From Streptomyces puniciscabiei (GTDB lineage Bacteria > Actinomycetota > Actinomycetes > Streptomycetales > Streptomycetaceae): DNA of 64,000 bases. Under the pieces are notes generated by a model that had not been told where the DNA came from, did not search any database, and was given only the letters and a program-made list of their open reading frames with translations. Positions 1 to 9,548 of the stretch are shown here, piece after piece (positions within the stretch are counted from its first letter, which is position 1; the number at the start of each line of letters is the position of its first letter). Location: contig NZ_VFNX01000001.1 in assembly GCF_006715785.1 (NCBI RefSeq), positions 868,001 to 932,000 on the forward strand, in the 5' to 3' direction. A program made the position numbers and the translations under genes.

Positions 1-20
1 CGCCACCGCAAGGAGTGGCG
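1..20 (-). terminator. Possible dxs terminator hairpin
   Basis: Inverted repeat CGCCAC/GTGGCG with an 8-nt loop, 30 nt beyond the dxs stop codon. The stem is short and there is no T-tract, as is usual for Streptomyces, so this is only a candidate. The window edge cuts off anything further. Confidence 0.35.
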
Positions 21-49
21 GAACCGGCCCCTGAAAGGCGCGTTTCGCG

Positions 50-1978
50 TCAGTCGCGCGCGGGCTCGACCGAGTCCACCTCGTCGGCCGTACGGTCGAA
101 CCGGCCGTCCAGCCTGGCGACCAGCCCGGTGACCTGGCGGGCGATGTCCGGGGCGGTCAGGCCGATCTCGGCGAGGACCTCGGCGCGGGAGGCGTGGTCC
201 AGGAAGCGCGGCGGGATGCCGAAGTCGCGCAGCGGCACGTCCACGCCCGCGTCGCGCAGGGCCTGGGCGACGGCGGAGCCGACACCGCCGACGCGGCTGT
301 TGTCCTCGACGGTGACGACGACGCGGTGCCGCTCGGCGAGCGGTGCCATGGCCTCGTCGACGGGCTTGACCCAGCGCGGGTCGACCACAGTGGTGGAGAT
401 GCCCTGCTTGTCGAGCAGACCGGCGATCTCCAGGCACATCGGGGCGAGGGCGCCCACGGAGACGAGCAGCACGTCCGGCCGGTCGGTGCCGGGCTCGCGC
501 AGCACGTCCATGCCGCCGATCCGGCCCACGGCGGGTACGGCGGGTCCGACGGCGCCCTTGGAGAAGCGCACCACGGTCGGCGCGTCGTCCACCGCGACGG
601 CCTCCCGCAGCTGGGCCCGCACCTGCTCGGCATCCCGCGGGGCCGCCAGCCTGAGGCCCGGCACGACCTGCAGGATCGACATGTCCCACATGCCGTTGTG
701 CGAGGCACCGTCCGTTCCGGTGACACCGGCCCGGTCCAGCACGAAGGTCACCCCGCACTTGTGCAGGGCCACGTCCATGAGGACCTGGTCGAAGGCGCGG
801 TTGAGGAAGGTGGCGTAGACGGCGAAGACGGGGTGCAGCCCGGCGTACGCGAGGCCCGCCGCGGAGACGGCGCCGTGCTGCTCTGCGATGCCGACGTCGT
901 ACACCCGCTCGGGGAACCGCTTGGCGAACCTGTCCAGGCCGACCGGCTGGAGCATGGCCGCCGTGATGGCGACGATGTCCTCCCGCTCCTCGCCCAGCTT
1001 GACCATCTCGTCCCCGAAGACGGAGGTCCAGTCGGCGCCGGAGGAGGCGATGGGCAGGCCGGTGTCCGGGTGGATCTTGCCGACGGCGTGGAAGCGGTCC
1101 GCCTCGTCCTGGAGGGCGGGCTGGTAGCCGCGGCCCTTCTCGGTGAGGCAGTGCACGATGACCGGCCCGCCGAACCGCTTGGCGCGGGCCAGCGCGGACT
1201 CCAGCGCCTCGATGTCGTGGCCGTCGATCGGGCCGACGTACTTCAGGCCCAGGTCCTCGAACATGCCCTGCGGTGCGATGAAGTCCTTGAAGCCCTTCTT
1301 CGCCCCGTGCAAGGTCTCGTACAGCGGCCTGCCGACGACCGGGGTGCGCTCCAGGAGTTCCTTGGTCCGGGCGAGGAACCGCTCGTAGCCGTCCGTCGTG
1401 CGCAGGGTCGCCAGGTGGTTGGCGAGACCGCCGATGGTGGGGGCGTACGACCGCTCGTTGTCGTTGACGACGATGACCAGGGGGCGGTCCTTGGCGTCGG
1501 CGATGTTGTTGAGGGCCTCCCAGGCCATACCGCCCGTGAGGGCGCCGTCACCGATGACGGCGACGACATGGCTGTCCCGTTTCCTCAGCTGGTTGGCCTT
1601 GGCGATGCCGTCGGCCCAGCCGAGCACGGTGGAGGCGTGGCTGTTCTCGATGACGTCGTGCTCGGACTCCGCCTGCGAGGGGTAGCCCGACAGGCCGCCC
1701 TTCATCTTGAGCCTGGAGAAGTCCTGCCGGCCGGTGAGCAGCTTGTGCACGTAGGACTGGTGGCCGGTGTCCCAGAGCACCTTGTCCTTCGGCGAGTCGA
1801 AGACCCGGTGCAGGGCGATGGTCAGCTCCACCACACCGAGGTTGGGGCCCAGGTGCCCGCCGGTCTTGGAGACCTCCTGGACGAGGAAGCCCCGGATCTC
1901 CTCCGCCAGCTGGTCCAGCTCCTCCAGGCTGAGCCGGTCCAGATCGCGCGGTCCCGTGATGCGGGTCAGCAGCGCCAC
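50..1978 (-). CDS. dxs: 1-deoxy-D-xylulose-5-phosphate synthase
   Basis: Thiamine-diphosphate enzyme that condenses pyruvate with glyceraldehyde 3-phosphate, the first step of the MEP isoprenoid pathway, in the cytosol. At 642 residues it has the usual length. The N-terminal part shows the family segment [16 protein letters not shown] and the ThDP/Mg site GDGALTGG followed by NDN about 25 residues later; the pyrimidine-binding and C-terminal transketolase domains follow ([13 protein letters not shown], then VEDNSRVGG). The frame stays open upstream to 2050, but a GTG at 1976-1978 preceded by AAGGAGG at 5-nt spacing matches the conserved N-terminus [11 protein letters not shown], so that start was chosen. 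It is monocistronic and lies upstream of, and apart from, the sugar transporter operon. Streptomyces often carry more than one dxs, so this may be one of two copies. Confidence 0.96.
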   Translation of the reverse strand: MALLTRITGPRDLDRLSLEELDQLAEEIRGFLVQEVSKTGGHLGPNLGVVELTIALHRVFDSPKDKVLWDTGHQSYVHKLLTGRQDFSRLKMKGGLSGYPSQAESEHDVIENSHASTVLGWADGIAKANQLRKRDSHVVAVIGDGALTGGMAWEALNNIADAKDRPLVIVVNDNERSYAPTIGGLANHLATLRTTDGYERFLARTKELLERTPVVGRPLYETLHGAKKGFKDFIAPQGMFEDLGLKYVGPIDGHDIEALESALARAKRFGGPVIVHCLTEKGRGYQPALQDEADRFHAVGKIHPDTGLPIASSGADWTSVFGDEMVKLGEEREDIVAITAAMLQPVGLDRFAKRFPERVYDVGIAEQHGAVSAAGLAYAGLHPVFAVYATFLNRAFDQVLMDVALHKCGVTFVLDRAGVTGTDGASHNGMWDMSILQVVPGLRLAAPRDAEQVRAQLREAVAVDDAPTVVRFSKGAVGPAVPAVGRIGGMDVLREPGTDRPDVLLVSVGALAPMCLEIAGLLDKQGISTTVVDPRWVKPVDEAMAPLAERHRVVVTVEDNSRVGGVGSAVAQALRDAGVDVPLRDFGIPPRFLDHASRAEVLAEIGLTAPDIARQVTGLVARLDGRFDRTADEVDSVEPARD

Positions 1979-2056
1979 CCGTGCCTCCTTGCAGTAGAGC
2001 TGATCGAGCTTTCGCCGGGCTCGCCCGAGTCTAATGTTCATGCTTTGCACGACACG

Positions 2057-2092
2057 ACAGCGCCCGGCACCTTTCGATGTGCCGGGCGCTGT
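2057..2092 (-). terminator. Strong hairpin terminator after xylH
   Basis: Perfect 14-bp stem ACAGCGCCCGGCAC / GTGCCGGGCGCTGT around an 8-nt loop, just past the stop of the permease gene on the minus strand and before dxs. It is well placed to end the transporter operon and insulate dxs from read-through. Confidence 0.8.
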
Positions 2093-2113
2093 TCGACCTA
2101 CGAAGACCAGGCG

Positions 2114-3406
2114 TTACGCACGTCCCGCCGTCTTCTGCGTCTTGCGCGTCACCGCGTCGATCACCACCGTGGCCAACAGCACACCACCGGTGATCATGTA
2201 CTGGACCGGCGAGGCGATGCCCTGCAGCGCGAGGCCGTACTGGATCGAGACGATCACCAGCACACCGAGGAGCGCGTTCCACGTGCGCCCACGCCCACCG
2301 AACAGGGACGTACCACCGATGACCGCGGCGGCGATCGCGTTCATCAGCAGGTCACCGCCGCCGGCGCCCTGGTTGGCGGACGCGATCTTGGAGGCGATGA
2401 ACAGACCGCCGATCGCCGCGAACGTCCCGGAGATGGCGAACACCGAGATCCGGACCAGGTCCACGTTGATACCGGCACGGCGGGACGCCTCGACGCTGCC
2501 GCCGAGCGCGAAGACCTTGCGGCCGTACGAGGTGCGGCGCAGCACGAAGTCCGTGATGAACAGCACGGCGACGAAGACCACCACGGCCAGCGGCAGGCCC
2601 TTGTACTGGTTGAAGACGATCGCCGCGGCGAAGGACACGATGGCCAGCAGCACGGTGCGCAGGATCGTCTCGCTCAGCGGGCGGGACGGCACACCGGCGG
2701 CCTCGCGGCGCCTGTTGCCGAAGTAGGAGCTGAGGAAGAACAGCACCGTCACCCCGATGGCGAGGCCGTAGGCGGCGGCCACGTCGGAGAAGTAGTAGCT
2801 GGTCAGCTTGGCGACGACACCGGTGTCGTTCAGGTTGATCGTGCCGTTGTCGCCCAGGATCTTGAGCATGAGGCCGTTCCAGAACAGCAGACCGGCCAGG
2901 GTCACCGCGAACGCCGGCACGCCGATCTTCGCGAAGAAGAAGCCCTGCACGGCGCCCGCGACCGTCCCGGTGAGGATCGACAGCACCAGGGCCAGGATCT
3001 CGTTCATGCCGTGGGTGACGTTGAGCACCGCGAAGGTGGCGCCCGCGACACCGGAGAGCGAACCGACCGACAGGTCGATCTCGCCGAGCAGCAGGACGAA
3101 CACGATACCGACGGCGATCATGCCCGTGCCGACCATGGCCACGGAGATGTCGGAGAGGTTGCCCGCGGTCAGGAAGTTGGAGTTCAGGCTCTGGAAGATG
3201 ATCCAGATGACGGCCAGGCCGATGACGACCGGGATGGAGCCGAGGTCACCGGCTTTCATCTTGCGCTTGAACTCGGTGACATAGCCCGCGAGGCCCTGCT
3301 CGCGCACCAGCAGACGGGGATCGACGGCGACGTCGGAGCCGCGTGCCGCCTCGGGGTTCTCCACGGGCACGTCCTCGGGGGGCGTGGAGGTCTTGTCGAT
3401 GCTCAC
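2114..3406 (-). CDS. xylH: Xylose-type sugar ABC transporter permease
   Basis: Integral membrane permease of a RbsC/XylH-type (CUT2) sugar importer, 430 residues, with about ten hydrophobic segments. The family motif region is visible near ISVFAISGTFAAIGG and GRGRTWNALLGVLV. The open frame extends far upstream, but the GTG at 3404-3406 overlaps the TGA of the ATPase gene by four bases (GTGA), so translational coupling points to this start. It is the last gene of xylF-xylG-xylH and is followed by a strong hairpin. From memory, S. coelicolor has the same operon next to rok7B7 and it imports xylose; the substrate is inferred from that synteny, not from residues. Confidence 0.9.
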   Translation of the reverse strand: MSIDKTSTPPEDVPVENPEAARGSDVAVDPRLLVREQGLAGYVTEFKRKMKAGDLGSIPVVIGLAVIWIIFQSLNSNFLTAGNLSDISVAMVGTGMIAVGIVFVLLLGEIDLSVGSLSGVAGATFAVLNVTHGMNEILALVLSILTGTVAGAVQGFFFAKIGVPAFAVTLAGLLFWNGLMLKILGDNGTINLNDTGVVAKLTSYYFSDVAAAYGLAIGVTVLFFLSSYFGNRRREAAGVPSRPLSETILRTVLLAIVSFAAAIVFNQYKGLPLAVVVFVAVLFITDFVLRRTSYGRKVFALGGSVEASRRAGINVDLVRISVFAISGTFAAIGGLFIASKIASANQGAGGGDLLMNAIAAAVIGGTSLFGGRGRTWNALLGVLVIVSIQYGLALQGIASPVQYMITGGVLLATVVIDAVTRKTQKTAGRA

Positions 3407-4185
3407 TTCTTGATCTCCCCATTGCTGCGCGCCGCACGACGGGTCACGGCGTTGTCCGTGGCGCCGGTGATGGCGGAGATGATCTCTTCCTGCGAGGTCG
3501 ACTTGACCTCGAAGACGCCGTTGTTCTTGCCCAGACGCAGCACCGCCACCTTGTCGGCGACGGCCTTCACGTCGGCCATGTTGTGGCTGATGAGGATCAC
3601 GGCGTGACCGCGCTCCCGCAGCCGTTCCACCAGGTCGAGGACCTGGGCGGTCTGCTCGACGCCGAGGGCTGCGGTGGGCTCGTCGAGGATGACCAGCTTG
3701 GGCTCGCCGAGCATGGAGCGGGCGATGGCCACGACCTGGCGCTGGCCGCCGGAGAGGGAGGCGATCGGGATGCGGACGCTGGGGATGCGGATGGAGAGCT
3801 GGTCCAGCAGCTCGCGCGAGCGCCGCTCCATCTCGACCTCGTCCAGCACACCGCGGCGGCGGATCTCCCGGCCGAGGAACAGGTTGCCGACGACGTCGAT
3901 GTTGTCGCACAGCGCGAGGTCCTGGTACACCGTCGCGATGCCCAGGTTCTGGGCGTCGTGCGGCTTGTTGACCTGGACGGCCTTGCCGTCCCATTCGATG
4001 ACGCCCTCATCGATGGGGTGCACGCCGGCGATCGTCTTGACCAGCGTGGACTTTCCGGCGCCGTTGTCGCCCACCAGGGCGACCACCTCACCGGCGTGGA
4101 CCTCAAGCTCTACGTCGGTGAGCGCCTGAACGGCACCGAACCGCTTGGAGACCCCGCGCAACGCCAGCACGGGCGTAGCGGACAC
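3403..4185 (-). CDS. xylG: Xylose-type sugar ABC transporter ATP-binding protein
   Basis: ATPase that powers the CUT2-type sugar importer. Walker A GDNGAGKST is at residues 39-47, the signature LSGGQRQ at 144-150 and Walker B ILDEP near 166-170. At 260 residues it has a single ATPase domain, unlike the two-domain 500-residue XylG/RbsA proteins of enterobacteria, so the active complex presumably uses a homodimer. An ATG at 4194 sits directly against the GGAG of the Shine-Dalgarno site; the GTG at 4183-4185, nine bases further on, has proper spacing and was preferred. It overlaps xylH by four bases. Confidence 0.9.
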   Translation of the reverse strand: MSATPVLALRGVSKRFGAVQALTDVELEVHAGEVVALVGDNGAGKSTLVKTIAGVHPIDEGVIEWDGKAVQVNKPHDAQNLGIATVYQDLALCDNIDVVGNLFLGREIRRRGVLDEVEMERRSRELLDQLSIRIPSVRIPIASLSGGQRQVVAIARSMLGEPKLVILDEPTAALGVEQTAQVLDLVERLRERGHAVILISHNMADVKAVADKVAVLRLGKNNGVFEVKSTSQEEIISAITGATDNAVTRRAARSNGEIKK

Positions 4186-4256
4186 GTGAACCATCTCCTT
4201 CGCCGCCTGACCCGGCGGGAGGTTGTGCAGAAGTTTGGGGGGTAGTTCCGTCCGGC

Positions 4257-4279
4257 GCCCCGCACCGAGCTTGCGGGGC
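4257..4279 (-). other. Intercistronic hairpin between xylF and xylG
   Basis: GCCCCGCA / TGCGGGGC stem with a 7-nt loop in the 194-nt gap between the binding-protein and ATPase genes. Such hairpins commonly protect or attenuate messages so that the binding protein is made in excess; that role is inferred here. Confidence 0.5.
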
Positions 4280-4379
4280 TGTTTGTGTGTGCGGGGCACC
4301 GGAGGAGCTTGTGGGCGCCTTCCTCCCGCTGGGGAGATTCAAGGGCGAATTCCCCTAGTCGGAAAGGCGCGTCGGCTGC

Positions 4380-5492
4380 TTACTTCAGACCGATCTTGTC
4401 GCAGGCGGCCTTGTACTGCGAGGTGCAGATGTCGGCGACCGTGTAGACGCCGTCCTTGATGACGGTGTCCTTGATGTTGTCCTTGGTCAGCGCGGTGACG
4501 GGCACCAGGACCGAGGGCACCTGCTTGGTGGTCGGGCTGTCGACCTTGTCCTTGGCGACGGAGTCGAGCGACTTGCCCTGGGCGAGGTCCACGGCCATCT
4601 CGGCGGCGGCGGCGGCCTCGGGAGCGTACGGCTTGTAGACGCTCATGTACTGCTCACCGGCGACGATGCGCTGGACACCCGCGAGCTCCGCGTCCTGGCC
4701 GGTGACCGGGATGTTGGAGATGCCGGCCTGCTTGAGGGCGGTGATGATACCGCCGGCCATGCCGTCGTTGGCGGAGTAGACGCCGATGATGTTCTTCTTG
4801 CCCAGAGCGGAGATGGCGCCCTCCATGTTGGAGTTGGCGTTCTCCGGCTTCCACTCCTTGGTGTCGTACTCCTTGCCGACGTTCACCTTGCCGTTGAGCA
4901 CCTCGTGGGCACCCTTCTTGAACTGCGCGGCGTTCGGGTCGGTGGAGGAACCGTTCATCATGACGATCTTGCCGGACTTGGCCTTGGAACCCAGGGCCTT
5001 CAGCAGGGCCTCGCCCTGGGTCTTGCCGACCGTCTCGTTGTCGAACGAGGTGTACGCGTCGATCGGGCCCTGCGCCAGGCGGTCGTAGGCGACGACCGGG
5101 ATGCCGGCGCTCTTGGCCTTCTGGACCGAGTTCTTGATGGCCGCGGCGTCCACAGCGTCGACGATCAGCACGTCCACCTTGTTGGTGATCATGGTGTCGA
5201 CCTGCTGGTTCTGCAGGGTCGCGTCCTGCTTGGCGTTGGCGTAGACGACCTTGCCCTTGCCGCCCGTGAGCTCCTGGACCTTCTTCTCGATCAAGGGCTT
5301 GTCGAACTTCTCGTAACGGGCGGTCTGGTTCTCCGGCAGGAGCAGACCGACCGTGATCGCGTCGCCCTTCTTGGGGCCGGACGACTTGGTGGAGCCACCG
5401 CCGGACTCCTTGGCGCTGCCACAGGCGGCGAGAGAGACGGCCATGGCACCAGCAGCAACGGCGAAGGCCGCACGACGCATACGCGTGTTCAC
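4380..5492 (-). CDS. xylF: Xylose-type sugar ABC transporter substrate-binding lipoprotein
   Basis: Extracellular periplasmic-binding-protein-like lipoprotein (type 1 fold) that captures the sugar for XylGH, 370 residues. The N-terminus MNTRMRRAAF is followed by a hydrophobic core and the lipobox VSLAAC with the lipidated Cys at 24, then a Ser/Gly/Lys-rich linker. The body shows XylF/ChvE-like features (GLLLPENQTARYEKFD, then VYSANDGMAGG and GQDAELAG). The start is a GTG preceded by GGGAGG at 9-nt spacing. It lies between the ROK regulator and xylG on the same strand and is probably repressed by that regulator. Confidence 0.92.
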   Translation of the reverse strand: MNTRMRRAAFAVAAGAMAVSLAACGSAKESGGGSTKSSGPKKGDAITVGLLLPENQTARYEKFDKPLIEKKVQELTGGKGKVVYANAKQDATLQNQQVDTMITNKVDVLIVDAVDAAAIKNSVQKAKSAGIPVVAYDRLAQGPIDAYTSFDNETVGKTQGEALLKALGSKAKSGKIVMMNGSSTDPNAAQFKKGAHEVLNGKVNVGKEYDTKEWKPENANSNMEGAISALGKKNIIGVYSANDGMAGGIITALKQAGISNIPVTGQDAELAGVQRIVAGEQYMSVYKPYAPEAAAAAEMAVDLAQGKSLDSVAKDKVDSPTTKQVPSVLVPVTALTKDNIKDTVIKDGVYTVADICTSQYKAACDKIGLK

Positions 5493-5589
5493 TTCAGAAA
5501 CCTCCCTGACGAGGCCGCGTCGTTGCGGCCGAGGTGGCTGGAAGTCAACTCGGCCACACGTGCGACGTCAAGAAGTAAATCCTTAACGA

Positions 5590-5607
5590 GATGGCAACGG
5601 TGCCATC
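5590..5607. promoter_or_regulatory. Inverted repeat between rok7B7 and xylF
   Basis: GATGGCA-ACGG-TGCCATC, a perfect 7-bp palindrome with a 4-nt centre, in the short gap upstream of xylF and just past the regulator stop codon. A weaker outer pairing extends the stem. It could be the operator of the ROK regulator or the terminator of its gene; the sequence alone does not decide. Confidence 0.45.
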
Positions 5608-5613
5608 CGTTCT

Positions 5614-6813
5614 CTAAGTGAAGGCAGGGGCTGCCACGGGCAGCGAGCCGTCCAAAAGTGTCGAATCGCCCATCTCGCTGAGGGCGAGGGCAAGCGCTCC
5701 GAGCACCTCGGCGCGACCGCCAAGTGCCCCGGGGAGAACGGACAGTTGACGCGCCGCGCTGGGGATGGCGTAGCGGCCGACGGACTCCCTGATCGGCCCG
5801 AGCACCAGCTCACCGGCCTCGGCGAGATCACCGCCGAGGACCACCCGGCTCGGGTTGAGGAGATTGCAGAGATTGGCCACTCCACTGCCGATGTGGCGGC
5901 CGACGTCGGCGATCACCCGACGGCAGCCCGGGTCTCCGTCCCTGGCCAGCCGTACGACGCCTTCCATGGTCAGGTCGGGGCCGTGGCTGGGCTGGAGCAG
6001 CGGGAGCACATACCGCGCGGCCGCGAACGTCTCCAGGCAGCCGCGGTTCCCGCAACGGCAGACCGGGCCGGATTCGTCGAGTGTAATATGACCGATTTCT
6101 CCGGCCGTGCCGCCCGGGCCGCGGTAGATCTTCCCGTCGATCACCAGACCGGCGCCGACACCGCTCGCGACCTTGATGTACGCCAGGTCACGGACGCCCT
6201 TGCCGCTGCCCCAGACCAGCTCGCCGAGGGCTCCGAGGTTGGCGTCGTTGTCCACGTACACGGGCACGCCGAGCCGCTCGCGCAGCTCCTCGGCGGGCTT
6301 GGTACCGCCCCAGCCGGGCAGGATCGCGGTGGACCCGAGGGTCCCCGACTCCACGTCGATCGGGCCCGGCACGCCGAGCCCCACGCCGGCCACCTTGGAC
6401 CGGTTCACACCCGTTGCCGCGATCAGGCGGCTGACCAGCTCCTCCGCCCGGTCGAAACCCTGGGCCGCGGAGGCGTCGACGTCCAGCGGCTCGGCCTCCT
6501 CGGCCAGCACCTGGTGGGCGAGGTTCCCGATCGCGACGCGCAGATGGGTGTGCCCGAAGTCGACGCCGATCACGATCCCGGCGTCCCCGCTCAGGCTGAC
6601 GCTGCGGGCCCGCCGCCCGCCCGCCGAGGTGGGCGTGACCTCGACGGTTCCGCCGTCCTTCAGCTCCCGCACGATGTTGGAGACGGTCGCGGCGGACAGA
6701 CCGGTCGTCCGCGCGATCTCCGCCTGCGTGAGGGACCCGGCCAAGCGCACGGCCCGTACGACCCGCTCCAGGTTGGCTCGGTGCAGCGACGACTGCGACC
6801 CTGGAGTCTCCAC
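5614..6813 (-). CDS. rok7B7: ROK-family transcriptional regulator
   Basis: Sugar-responsive repressor/activator of the ROK (repressor, ORF, kinase) family, 399 residues. A MarR-like winged helix lies at about residues 15-65 (LTQAEIARTTGLSAATVSNIV); the sugar-kinase fold begins near GVDFGHTHLRVAIG, and the zinc-binding ROK signature reads CRCGNRGCLE. GTG at 6811-6813 with AGGAGG at 5 nt was preferred to the upstream ATG at 6864. Position directly upstream of xylFGH and next to ngcEFG matches Rok7B7 (SCO6008) of S. coelicolor, which is reported to control xylose transport and antibiotic production; the symbol rests on family plus synteny. Confidence 0.85.
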   Translation of the reverse strand: METPGSQSSLHRANLERVVRAVRLAGSLTQAEIARTTGLSAATVSNIVRELKDGGTVEVTPTSAGGRRARSVSLSGDAGIVIGVDFGHTHLRVAIGNLAHQVLAEEAEPLDVDASAAQGFDRAEELVSRLIAATGVNRSKVAGVGLGVPGPIDVESGTLGSTAILPGWGGTKPAEELRERLGVPVYVDNDANLGALGELVWGSGKGVRDLAYIKVASGVGAGLVIDGKIYRGPGGTAGEIGHITLDESGPVCRCGNRGCLETFAAARYVLPLLQPSHGPDLTMEGVVRLARDGDPGCRRVIADVGRHIGSGVANLCNLLNPSRVVLGGDLAEAGELVLGPIRESVGRYAIPSAARQLSVLPGALGGRAEVLGALALALSEMGDSTLLDGSLPVAAPAFT

Positions 6814-7080
6814 GACGACCTCCTGAGCGCGGGGCCGCTTCGGCGAGGCCCCGCGTATGTCCAACTAGTGAACTCTAAGCTGAGCCGTTCGCGGTGTCTT
6901 ACGTCAAGAGGTTGAACCGTCGGGTATCCCTCGCGGTGCCCCTCCTCACCTGTCGGCCCGAGTCCTGCCCACCGGGGCGCGGGCGGACGGACGGGACACG
7001 TCACGGCGGGAACAGACGGACCCCAAAAAGCCGCCGCATTCCTCCATGGCCCATTTTCGAGGGCGGGCCTGAGTATTTCC

Positions 7081-7110
7081 TTGACAGCACTGACAATCCA
7101 CTTGGAGAAT
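7081..7110 (+). promoter_or_regulatory. Candidate promoter of the condensation-domain gene
   Basis: TTGACA at 7081-7086 and GAGAAT at 7105-7110 with an 18-nt spacer, about 40 nt ahead of the start codon. The remaining 6814-7080 interval between the divergent genes holds no supported gene. Confidence 0.45.
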
Positions 7111-7152
7111 CCCCGCACACCGAATAGTGCAGCGGCTGACCGAGGGAGCTCA

Positions 7153-8493
7153 ATGTTTGCCATCCCCCTGACCGCCGAGCAGGAAAGCATGTTGTTCCTG
7201 AACGGGATTTTCGGACCCGGAATCTTCCACAACATCAGCTTCGGTCTGCCGGTTCCGGACAGCGTGGACGACGATGCCGTCGCGGCGGCGGCAGGGCGGC
7301 TCGTAGCGCGGCACGATTCCCTGCGCACCTCATTGATCGGCACGTCAACCTTGGTTCAGGGCCTGCACTCCGAGATACCCGTGCTGCACCGGACGCCGGC
7401 CGCGCCGCAGGACACGGCGGCCGCCGTGATCCGGCGCAGAAACACCCTGCGGGACGTCAAGACGTCCACGGGGCCCGTGCACCTCGAACTCGTTGGAGAA
7501 TCCGGCGGTGCATCGCGCCAGCTCCTCGGAATGGTCGACCATTTCGCGTCCGACGGTTATTCCACACGTATTCTGCATGCCGACCTGGAGGCGCTGCTGC
7601 GGGGCCGGGAACCGGCTCCCGTCGCCTCCTTCTGGGAACTGCAGCGGGCGCGGCGTGGGAAATCCGGCGGGGTCGAGCGGGAAATCGCCCACTGGACGGA
7701 GGCGCTGAGCGGGATCACCGGACTGAACGGCTTCATGCCGCGCGCCCTCGACCGCTCGGACTACATCTGTTCCCAGGTGGACCGGGACATCCCCGGCGAG
7801 GGTCCCGACCGTGCGGTGCGTCACCTGGTGGAGGTCTGCGGGGGCACTCCGTTCACCGTGATCGCGGTACTGCTGGCCGTGGCGTTGTGGCGCCGGACCG
7901 GGCGGCGGGACGTCCTGCTGAACACCCCCGTGTCGACCCGGAAGGACGCGGCCGACTGGAAGACGGTCGGCAATTTCGCCCTCGACCGGCCGATCCCCTG
8001 CCGGATCGACCCGGACCAGCCCGTCGCCGCGCTGGTCCGCCGCGTCCAGGTCGACACGCTTCAGGCAATGCGGCGCTGCCGGGTGAGCGTGCCCGAGCTG
8101 GCGTGCGAGGTGCCGGAGTACGCCGCATCCCTGCTCGCGCCCGGCGCGGACTACCTCCAGCTTCATGTCGACGTGGACGTGGACCCCGATGTGTCCCCGA
8201 GTTCGGCCTACTCGACCGAACCCGTCCGGCTGTGTCCCTTCCGGCCCGCCCACGACCTGACGGTCACCACCCTGCGCTTCGAGATCAGCCGGGCCGGACT
8301 CGCCACCCGCACCTTCTTCGGCGGACCGCCGGACGGGCTGGCACACGCGGCCGAACTGCTCACCGACGTCCTCGCCCTGCTGGAGACGGTGGGCGACGGC
8401 AGCGACACGACGGGCGCGCTCGCCGACACCCTGGACGTCCCAGGCAACCGCGCAGGCCGCCCGCCGGTGTCCCTGGAGGCCGACGGACACTGA
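7153..8493 (+). CDS. Free-standing condensation-domain protein
   Basis: A 446-residue protein that is essentially one NRPS condensation (C) domain with no adenylation or carrier domain. Such stand-alone C enzymes form amide or ester bonds between acyl donors and amines or alcohols. The HHxxxDG active-site motif is present as DHFASDG at residues 129-135: the first His is replaced by Asp, but the catalytic second His (130) and the DG are kept. Other C-domain features follow (SVPELACEV region, HDLTVTTLRFE). GAGGGAG before ATG 7153 decides the start; the frame is open further upstream without a better site. No partner NRPS lies nearby, so its substrate is unknown. It is inserted between rok7B7 and ngcG, which are neighbours in S. 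coelicolor. Confidence 0.82.
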   Translation: MFAIPLTAEQESMLFLNGIFGPGIFHNISFGLPVPDSVDDDAVAAAAGRLVARHDSLRTSLIGTSTLVQGLHSEIPVLHRTPAAPQDTAAAVIRRRNTLRDVKTSTGPVHLELVGESGGASRQLLGMVDHFASDGYSTRILHADLEALLRGREPAPVASFWELQRARRGKSGGVEREIAHWTEALSGITGLNGFMPRALDRSDYICSQVDRDIPGEGPDRAVRHLVEVCGGTPFTVIAVLLAVALWRRTGRRDVLLNTPVSTRKDAADWKTVGNFALDRPIPCRIDPDQPVAALVRRVQVDTLQAMRRCRVSVPELACEVPEYAASLLAPGADYLQLHVDVDVDPDVSPSSAYSTEPVRLCPFRPAHDLTVTTLRFEISRAGLATRTFFGGPPDGLAHAAELLTDVLALLETVGDGSDTTGALADTLDVPGNRAGRPPVSLEADGH

Positions 8494-8570
8494 GCCGGCC
8501 GGGCGCAGGAGCGACCGGCGCCCCGTCCCGGCCGCCCGCTCACCCACCGCACCGGACGGCGCCGTGGCGC

Positions 8571-8750
8571 TCAGCGCGAGGTGCCACGGGGCTGTCCGGG
8601 CGGGCGGGAGAACAGGGACTTCAGGGCCCGGTCCCGGTCCCACGCCGCCGCGAGGCTGTCGGCGACCACGCAGTACATGACGCCGCCGCTGCCGTCGAAG
8701 GCGTTGGTGAGAACGACACCCGTGCGGGTGTCGCCGTACAACCCGCGGCG
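8571..8750 (-). pseudogene. Remnant of the 3' end of a minus-strand gene
   Basis: The minus frame reads a coding-like tail of about 55 residues (TGVVLTNAFDGSGGVMY, then a helix-like stretch and stop at 8571). It resembles the end of a serine-hydrolase or beta-lactamase-like protein, but the match is from memory and weak. Homology-like sequence stops near 8750, exactly where the oppositely oriented monooxygenase remnant begins, so this looks like a deletion junction rather than a working gene. Confidence 0.35.
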
Positions 8751-8753
8751 GCG

Positions 8754-9548
8754 GCCCCCCACACCGTCGCGTCGATGGCGGCGGCATACGCGATGCTCTA
8801 CGGTCGTCCGGTCCACTTCAACCTGGTGGCCGGTGCGCGGGGCGACGAGCTGCAGCGTACCGGGGATCCCCTCGACCACGACGAACGGTACGAACGGATG
8901 CGGGAGTTCGGCCACATCCTGCGGGCGCTGCTGCACGGCGAGGAGGTCGACGTGGCCGGCCGCCACTACACCTACCGCGGTCACCGGCTGCTGCCCCGGC
9001 CCGCCGTCCTCGAGCGGTGCCTGATCTTCGTCGCCGGTTCCTCCCCCGCCGGGCTGAACGTGGCGCGGGACATCGCCGACGTCGTGGTCACCCATCCGGC
9101 GCCCTACCCCGACTGGCGGCGGGACTTCCTGGAACCACTGCGTGCCTCGGGCTACACCGGACAGCTGGGCATCCGGATCGGCATCGTGGCCGGTGCGGAG
9201 CGGGCGGACGCCTGGCACCGGGCCAGGGCCCGTTTCCCGCAGACCCGGCGGGGCCGGCAGGAGACGGTGCTGAAGACCAGGTCGCAGAACACCTGGTCAC
9301 GGGAGCTGGCGGCGCGCGCGGTGGCGGAGGACGAGGAGCCGGCCGACCCGTACTGGCTCGGCGCCTTCCGCAGCGGCCGCGCCAGCGCCCCGTTCCTCGT
9401 GGGCACCCATGAGGAGGTCGGGGCGAGGCCGGCGGAGTACACCCGGGCCGGGGTCAGCCATGTCCTGCTGAACGGCAGCTACGAGGACGACCACCCGGAC
9501 ATCAACCGGGCGATCCGCGCGGCCGCTACTTCAGCGCCCCTGCGGTGA
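8754..9548 (+). pseudogene. N-terminally truncated luciferase-like FMN monooxygenase
   Basis: About 260 residues matching the second two-thirds of an alkanesulfonate-monooxygenase-type (LLM) flavin enzyme: VASMAAAYAMLYGRPVHFN, GDPLDHDERYERM, a HILRALLHGEEVDV segment and FVAGSSPAGL, through to a normal C-terminal region. About 95 N-terminal residues of the TIM barrel are missing; the frame upstream is unrelated sequence. A short ORF could start at ATG 8775 but would lack the barrel start, so it is called a remnant. Its stop overlaps the 3' end of the convergent ngcG gene by 23 bp. The intact LLM gene at 31.2 kb is from the same superfamily but is not obviously its source. Confidence 0.65.

Noticed and set aside
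194..3607. Very long plus-strand open frame opposite dxs and xylGH (also 10163-13291, 14536-18045, 18647-20962, 21267-23732).
   Set aside because: Antisense frames stay open by chance in 72-75% GC DNA. Their translations are Arg/Gly/Asp/Val-rich low-complexity sequence with no motifs, and the opposite strand has unambiguous genes.
2114..3994. A 626-residue permease with a long N-terminal extension.
   Set aside because: The extension is the shadow of xylG; a coupled GTG at 3406 gives the normal permease length.
7887..9548. A 553-residue fused protein ending in the LLM domain.
   Set aside because: The first 290 residues are the shifted frame of the condensation gene; only the last 260 have family sequence.
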